Shown here: one piece after another, positions 56,865-64,000 of the stretch | Layout of the letters: each line of letters starts with the position of its first letter | Position numbering within the stretch: the first letter of the stretch is position 1 | DNA from: Pseudomonas ceruminis | GTDB taxonomy: Bacteria > Pseudomonadota > Gammaproteobacteria > Pseudomonadales > Pseudomonadaceae | DNA length: 64,000 nucleotides | Assembly (NCBI RefSeq): GCF_021602025.1 | Contig: NZ_BQHW01000012.1 | Location: forward strand, 62,001 to 126,000 | Direction: 5' to 3' | Position numbers and translations under genes: made by a program | The notes under the pieces: model-generated | Seen by the model: only the letters and a program-made list of their open reading frames with translations | Told to the model about the DNA's origin: nothing | Databases searched by the model: none

Positions 56865-58259
56865 CTAGGCTTCGCACGCCGATGAGGCTGGGTTCACCAG
56901 ACGCTCGAGGGTCGCACGGTCCAAAATTTTCGTATCCAGTTTGATATAGATGGCAGCTTCTTCAGCCACCACTACGGCGTCGGTCACACCCGGCACGGCC
57001 AGCAGGCGCTCGGTCAACCCGGCTTCCCGGACCGCCTCAGGCGTCAGCGGCATGCGCAGGCTGGTCACATACGGTGGTTCGTTCATGCGCAACGCCACGA
57101 CCAGCCAAACGCCGCACAGCACCGCGCAACCGAGGAACACCGTGTTCAGCCCACCGTGCTGGAACAACCAGCCACCGAGGATTCCCCCCAGAGCGGCACC
57201 CAGGAACTGGCTGGTAGAGTACACCCCCATCGCCGTTCCCTTGCCACCCGCAGGCGACACCTTGCTCACCAGCGAAGGCAACGAAGCCTCCAGCAGGTTG
57301 AATGCAGTAAAGAATACCACGGTGCCAATCACCAGTCCGTGCAAGTTGTCAGCCCACTGCCAGAAGAACACCTCCACCAGCAGCAACACACTGACCGCTC
57401 CGGCCAACACGCGTTTCATCTTGCGCTTCTTTTCGCCATAGATGATGAACGGGACCATTGCAAAAAATGAGATGAACAGCGCGGTCAGGTACACCCACCA
57501 GTGTTCTTCCTTGGGCAAACCACCGCGCTCGACGAAGGCCAAAGGCAGCGCGACGAAGCTGGCCATGAGGATGGCATGAAGGATGAAGATACCGACATCC
57601 AGGCGCAGAAGGTCCGGATGACGCAGGGTCGGGCCGAGGGCCTGGCGCGCCACGCCAGATTCGCGGTGCTGCAAGGTGCTGTGTGTATTGGGCACCACAA
57701 AGGCAATCAGCAGAATGCCGACAAGGGCAAGTCCTGCCGTGGCGAGGAACAATCCTGACAAGCCGAAGGCACTGGTCAGCAGCGGGCCGACGACCATCGC
57801 CACCGCGAACGACAAGCCGATGCTCATGCCGATCATGGCCATGGCCTTGGTGCGGTGCTGCTCGCGGGTGAGGTCGGACAGCAGCGCCATGACCGCCGCA
57901 GAAATCGCCCCGGCGCCCTGCAGGATGCGCCCGGCGATCACGCCCCAGATGGAATCGGCCTGCGCGGCCAATACACTGCCCAGGGCGAAAATGACCAACC
58001 CTAGGTAAATCACCGGGCGGCGCCCGATGCGGTCGGAAACGACCCCGAATGGGATCTGCAGGACAGCCTGGGTCAGGCCATAGGCACCAATGGCCAAGCC
58101 AATCAGCGCCGGCGTGGCACCGGCCAGGTCCATGCCGTAGGTGGCCAGCACCGGCAAGACCATGAACATGCCCAGCATACGAAAGGCAAAGACCAGGGCC
58201 AGGCCGCCTGCGGCGCGGGTTTCGCTGCCACTCATGCGCTCGTTGTGGGTGTCGTGCAT
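56865..58259 (-). CDS. MFS transporter with a C-terminal HMA-like tail
   Basis: The 464-residue protein has 12 helices with [21 protein letters not shown] between helices 2 and 3 and [21 protein letters not shown]. The last ~70 residues form a soluble domain ([37 protein letters not shown]) that looks like a ferredoxin-like HMA fold without its CxxC. The gene is always found between ssb and uvrA in pseudomonads, but its substrate is unknown. Confidence 0.85.
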   Translation of the reverse strand: MHDTHNERMSGSETRAAGGLALVFAFRMLGMFMVLPVLATYGMDLAGATPALIGLAIGAYGLTQAVLQIPFGVVSDRIGRRPVIYLGLVIFALGSVLAAQADSIWGVIAGRILQGAGAISAAVMALLSDLTREQHRTKAMAMIGMSIGLSFAVAMVVGPLLTSAFGLSGLFLATAGLALVGILLIAFVVPNTHSTLQHRESGVARQALGPTLRHPDLLRLDVGIFILHAILMASFVALPLAFVERGGLPKEEHWWVYLTALFISFFAMVPFIIYGEKKRKMKRVLAGAVSVLLLVEVFFWQWADNLHGLVIGTVVFFTAFNLLEASLPSLVSKVSPAGGKGTAMGVYSTSQFLGAALGGILGGWLFQHGGLNTVFLGCAVLCGVWLVVALRMNEPPYVTSLRMPLTPEAVREAGLTERLLAVPGVTDAVVVAEEAAIYIKLDTKILDRATLERLVNPASSACEA

Positions 58260-58388
58260 GGATTAATCTCGTGTGAACCGGCGGCGATTCTATCAGTCCG
58301 ACAGCTTGACGGCATATACGCGACGCTTTGCCGCGTACTGGCAGCGCGCCGTATACTTCCTTGTTTATGCCCGCCGAGCGAGGCCGCA

Positions 58389-61223
<2,835 letters not shown>

Positions 61224-61236
61224 ACCCCCTGGGCAT

Positions 61237-61275
61237 GAAAAAGCCCCTGGTACCAACGGTGCCAGGGGCTTTTTC
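61237..61275. terminator. Bidirectional rho-independent terminator between uvrA and bfr
   Basis: AGCCCCTGG and CCAGGGGCT form the stem, flanked by an A-run (GAAAAAG) and a T-run (CTTTTTC). It serves uvrA and the convergent ferritin gene. Confidence 0.9.
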
Positions 61276-61291
61276 ATAGACTGTGGATAAC

Positions 61292-61756
61292 TTACATCTG
61301 CGACTGCAGGTAGTTCTCCAGGCCAATGGCCTTGATCAGACCCTGCTGCTTTTCCAGCCAGTAGGTGTGGTCTTCTTCGGTATCGGCCAGCTGTGCCCGC
61401 AGGATGTCGCGGCTGATGTAATCCTTGTGCAGCTCGCACAGCTCGATGCCTTTGCAGAGCGCGGCGCGAACCTTGTATTCGAGCTTGAGGTCGGCCTCGA
61501 TCATTTCCGGCACGGTACTGCCCACTTCCAGGTCATCCGCGCGCATGTCGGGGGTACCCTCGAGCATGAGGATACGGCGCATCAGCGCATCGGCGTGCTG
61601 CGTCTCTTCTTCCATCTCGTGGTTGATGCGCTCGTAGAGCTTGGACAGGCCCCAGTCTTCGTACATCCGCGAGTGGATGAAGTACTGGTCGCGTGCTGCC
61701 AGTTCGCCCTTCAGCAACGTGACGAGGTAATTGATTACGTCCGGGTGACCTTGCAT
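61292..61756 (-). CDS. ftnA: Ferritin-like iron storage protein, usually annotated bacterioferritin
   Basis: A 154-residue four-helix subunit with the ferroxidase ligands Glu18, Glu51, His54 and [16 protein letters not shown] with [10 protein letters not shown] in helices C and D. The residue aligned with bacterioferritin's haem ligand Met52 is Thr52 (EEETQHAD), so it should not bind haem and matches FtnA (formerly BfrA) of P. aeruginosa. Adjacent katA is a haem enzyme, and ferritin-catalase adjacency is conserved. The symbol follows this reasoning. Confidence 0.88.
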   Translation of the reverse strand: MQGHPDVINYLVTLLKGELAARDQYFIHSRMYEDWGLSKLYERINHEMEEETQHADALMRRILMLEGTPDMRADDLEVGSTVPEMIEADLKLEYKVRAALCKGIELCELHKDYISRDILRAQLADTEEDHTYWLEKQQGLIKAIGLENYLQSQM

Positions 61757-61877
61757 CGCCCTGCTTCTCCCTGTGAAAACATCTAATGGAACATAGTGTG
61801 AACCAGGTTTTGCTCGCGGTCACTGAAAAACGCGCAATTAGAAGCAAAAAATCGGTTAAACAGTAGTGATTTTCATT

Positions 61878-61903
61878 GAAAAACCGCCCAAATGAGGGCG
61901 GTT
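61878..61903 (-). terminator. katA terminator
   Basis: AACCGCCC (61882-61889) pairs with GGGCGGTT (61896-61903). On the minus strand the hairpin is followed by a T-run (TTTTTC), 18 bases after the katA stop. Confidence 0.85.
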
Positions 61904-61920
61904 CTTCTTATCACTTCGAC

Positions 61921-63360
61921 TTAGGCGAGATTCACGCCCAGGGCCTTGGCAATACCTTCACCGTAAGCCGGGTCGGCTTTGAAGAAGTACTGCAACTGGC
62001 GCTGAACCACCTCTTGGCTGACCCCTGCCATGGTGCCGGCAATATTGTCGATCAACAGGGCTTGCTGTTCAGGGCTCATCAGACGGAACAGCGCGCCTGC
62101 GTGGCTGTAGTAGTCGTTGTCCTCACGGTGATCGTAGCGGTCCGCCGAGCCGTTCAAGGCCAGCGCAGGCTCAGCATGGCGAGGCGACTGCTTGGGTGCA
62201 TCGGCGTAGCTGTTAGGCTCATAGTTCGGTGCGCTGCCGTAGCTGCCGCTCGCCATCGAACCATCGCGCTGGTAGCTGTTGACCGCGCAGCGTGGCGCAT
62301 TGACCGGCAAATGTTGGTGGTTGGTACCTACCCGGTAGCGGTGAGCGTCAGCGTAGGCGAACACGCGCCCTTGCAGCATGCGGTCAGGTGACAACCCTAC
62401 GCCTGGGACCATGTTGCTCGGGCCGAACGCAGCCTGTTCGACCTCAGCGAAGTAGTTGAGCGGGTTGCGATTGAGCTCCAGCACGCCAACCTCAATCAAC
62501 GGGTAGTCCTTCTGCGACCAGGTTTTGGTCACGTCGAAGGGGTTTTCGACACGGCTGGCGGCCTCGGCTTCACTCATTACCTGGATGCACACAGTCCAGC
62601 GTGGGAAATCGCCACGCTCAATGGCCTCGAACAGGTCGCGCTGGGCGTAGTCCGGGTCAGTACCGGCAAGGCGCGCAGCCTCGGCAGGGGCCAGGTTCTT
62701 GATGCCCTGCTGGGTTTTGAAATGCCATTTGACCCAGGTGCGTTCGCCATTGGCGCTGATCAGGCTGTAGGTATGGCTGCCGAAGCCGTGCATATGGCGG
62801 TAGCCGTCCGGAATACCCCGGTCGGAGAACAGAATGGTGACCTGGTGCAGTGCTTCAGGCGAATGTGACCAGAAGTCCCACATCATCTGGGCATTTTTCA
62901 GGTTCGACTGCGGATGACGCTTCTGGGTGTGGATAAAGTCTGGGAACTTCAGCGGGTCGCGGATGAAGAACACGGGCGTGTTGTTGCCAACGATGTCCCA
63001 GTTACCTTCCTCGGTGTAGAACTTGACCGCGAAACCGCGCGGGTCACGCTCGGTGTCGGCCGAGCCACGCTCGCCACCCACCGTGGAAAAGCGCAAGAAT
63101 GTCTCGGTCTGCTTACCGACCTGCTCGAACAGTTTGGCGCTGGTGTATTGGGTGATGTCGCGAGTAACCGTGAAGGTGCCATAAGCGCCCGAGCCCTTGG
63201 CGTGTACGCGGCGCTCCGGGATGTTCTCACGGTTGAAATGGGCGAGCTTCTCGATCAGGTGGAAATCATCGAGCAGCAAAGGGCCGCGGGGGCCGGCGGA
63301 ACGGGAGTTCTGGTTATCGGCTACAGGTGCACCGCTGGCGGTGGTGAGAATCTTGCTCAT
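61921..63360 (-). CDS. katA: Monofunctional haem catalase, KatA type
   Basis: The 479-residue small-subunit catalase decomposes hydrogen peroxide. The active-site His is in [18 protein letters not shown], the Asn in [21 protein letters not shown] with [10 protein letters not shown], and the haem-ligand Tyr in [15 protein letters not shown]. No signal peptide. It is followed by the ferritin gene, so iron storage and peroxide defence are adjacent. Confidence 0.96.
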   Translation of the reverse strand: MSKILTTASGAPVADNQNSRSAGPRGPLLLDDFHLIEKLAHFNRENIPERRVHAKGSGAYGTFTVTRDITQYTSAKLFEQVGKQTETFLRFSTVGGERGSADTERDPRGFAVKFYTEEGNWDIVGNNTPVFFIRDPLKFPDFIHTQKRHPQSNLKNAQMMWDFWSHSPEALHQVTILFSDRGIPDGYRHMHGFGSHTYSLISANGERTWVKWHFKTQQGIKNLAPAEAARLAGTDPDYAQRDLFEAIERGDFPRWTVCIQVMSEAEAASRVENPFDVTKTWSQKDYPLIEVGVLELNRNPLNYFAEVEQAAFGPSNMVPGVGLSPDRMLQGRVFAYADAHRYRVGTNHQHLPVNAPRCAVNSYQRDGSMASGSYGSAPNYEPNSYADAPKQSPRHAEPALALNGSADRYDHREDNDYYSHAGALFRLMSPEQQALLIDNIAGTMAGVSQEVVQRQLQYFFKADPAYGEGIAKALGVNLA

Positions 63361-63491
63361 GGGCTCTCCTTATCGGTCTCGATTTGCCGGCTAATCGGCT
63401 TGGATAGGAGTATCGACGAGCAACGATGACAGAACAAATACATTACATGACTTGCATCAATAGAAATAAACAATACATGTAGAAACAAAAA

Positions 63492-63515
63492 ACCGGGCAC
63501 TAGGCCCGGTTCTTT
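63492..63515 (-). terminator. rplQ terminator
   Basis: ACCGGGC (63492-63498) pairs with GCCCGGT (63504-63510), and on the minus strand a T-run (GTTTTTTG) follows. It ends the ribosomal-protein operon after rplQ. Confidence 0.85.
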
Positions 63516-63532
63516 GTAGCAGACAGAACGTC

Positions 63533-63919
63533 TTACTCGGCAGCTTCTACAGCACCACCGACCGGACGATCAACCAGCTCGACGTACGCCATAGGCGCGT
63601 TGTCGCCAGCGCGGAAACCGCACTTCAGGATGCGCAGGTAGCCGCCCTGACGGGTGGCGTAACGCTTGCCCAGGTCGTTGAACAGTTTGCCAACAGCGGA
63701 CTTCGAACGGGTACGGTCGAAGGCCAGACGACGGTTAGCAACGCTGTCTTCCTTGGCCAGGGTGATCAGCGGCTCGGCAACGCGGCGCAGTTCCTTGGCT
63801 TTCGGCAGGGTGGTTTTGATCAGCTCGTGCTCGATCAGCGACACTGCCATGTTCTGGAACATAGCCTTGCGGTGAGAGCTGGTACGGCTCAGGTGACGTC
63901 CACTTTTACGATGACGCAT
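63533..63919 (-). CDS. rplQ: 50S ribosomal protein L17
   Basis: 128 residues, with [20 protein letters not shown] at the start and the family block [29 protein letters not shown]. It is the last gene of the alpha operon and follows rpoA by 42 bases. Confidence 0.97.
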   Translation of the reverse strand: MRHRKSGRHLSRTSSHRKAMFQNMAVSLIEHELIKTTLPKAKELRRVAEPLITLAKEDSVANRRLAFDRTRSKSAVGKLFNDLGKRYATRQGGYLRILKCGFRAGDNAPMAYVELVDRPVGGAVEAAE

Positions 63920-63961
63920 GATTCATTCCTTACCAAACACTACGTTCGGTGATTACGACGA

Positions 63962-64000
63962 TCAGGCGGTCGCCTTGTCGTCTTTCTTAAGACTTGCAGG
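63962..64000 (-). CDS. rpoA: RNA polymerase alpha subunit C-terminus (partial)
   Basis: Only the last 12 codons and TGA are in the window: PASLKKDDKATA, the C-terminal tail of pseudomonad RpoA. The rest lies beyond the right edge. Confidence 0.85.
   Translation of the reverse strand, partial: PASLKKDDKATA

Noticed and set aside
58260-58388. LexA/SOS box upstream of uvrA
   Set aside because: The closest string (CTATCAGTCCGACAG) lacks the CTG half and the spacing; no convincing box.

Overview
The window is high-GC, gene-dense chromosomal DNA of a gamma-proteobacterium, almost certainly a Pseudomonas of the P. putida group. The evidence is gene content and order: dxs-ispA-xseB, the ribD-ribC-ribBA-ribH-nusB-thiL-pgpA run, oprG, selA-selB-selC with fdoGHI-fdhE, and ssb-MFS-uvrA-ferritin-katA-rplQ-rpoA. 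REP-type palindromes lie between genes. Both ends are cut inside genes: a response regulator on the left and the 3' end of rpoA on the right.

Layout. 1-4.6 kb: ferric-enterobactin cluster (PfeR tail, PfeS, PfeA, esterase PfeE). 4.6-10 kb: rtcB, an FMN riboswitch ahead of a stand-alone ribB, then xseB-ispA-dxs for isoprenoid precursors. 10-13 kb: vitamin B12 receptor BtuB facing the B12-binding protein BtuF. 13-20.7 kb: minus-strand riboflavin block (ribA, pgpA, thiL, nusB, ribH, a ribBA with a degenerate second domain, ribC, ribD, nrdR). 20.8-26.5 kb: lipoprotein, methyltransferase, CnoX-like thioredoxin, then a four-gene periplasmic/ABC cluster behind a Zur-like palindrome (probable zinc uptake). 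26.6-30.9 kb: oprG with an Anr-like box, an MFS/HxlR divergent pair, two NAD-dependent sugar-nucleotide enzymes.

31.2-33.9 kb is an AT-richer accessory trio: an Fe(II)/2-oxoglutarate oxygenase of the clavaminate-synthase/amino-acid hydroxylase type, a TSUP (TauE/SafE) anion permease and an alpha/beta hydrolase. They are tightly packed and point at a helix-turn-helix regulator. This is the best candidate for an undescribed small pathway. 34-37.4 kb: AGCS alanine symporter and L-asparaginase. 37.5-46.6 kb: a selenocysteine cassette (selC tRNA, SelB, SelA) beside its client, formate dehydrogenase-O, whose alpha subunit reads through an in-frame TGA. 46.6-47.8 kb: a repeat-rich segment with a perfect 60-bp inverted repeat, a diverged 93-bp direct repeat and one small Pseudomonas-type gene.

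47.8-56.2 kb is a second accessory module: a peptide/nickel-type ABC importer (two permeases, binding protein, fused double ATPase) with an argininosuccinate-lyase-like C-N lyase in the same operon, a divergent LysR regulator behind two palindromes, and a secreted HbpS/GlcG-like protein. I infer uptake and cleavage of an N-substituted aspartate such as an aminopolycarboxylate. 56.3-64 kb is core: ssb, an MFS transporter, uvrA, a ferritin, katA, rplQ and the end of rpoA.
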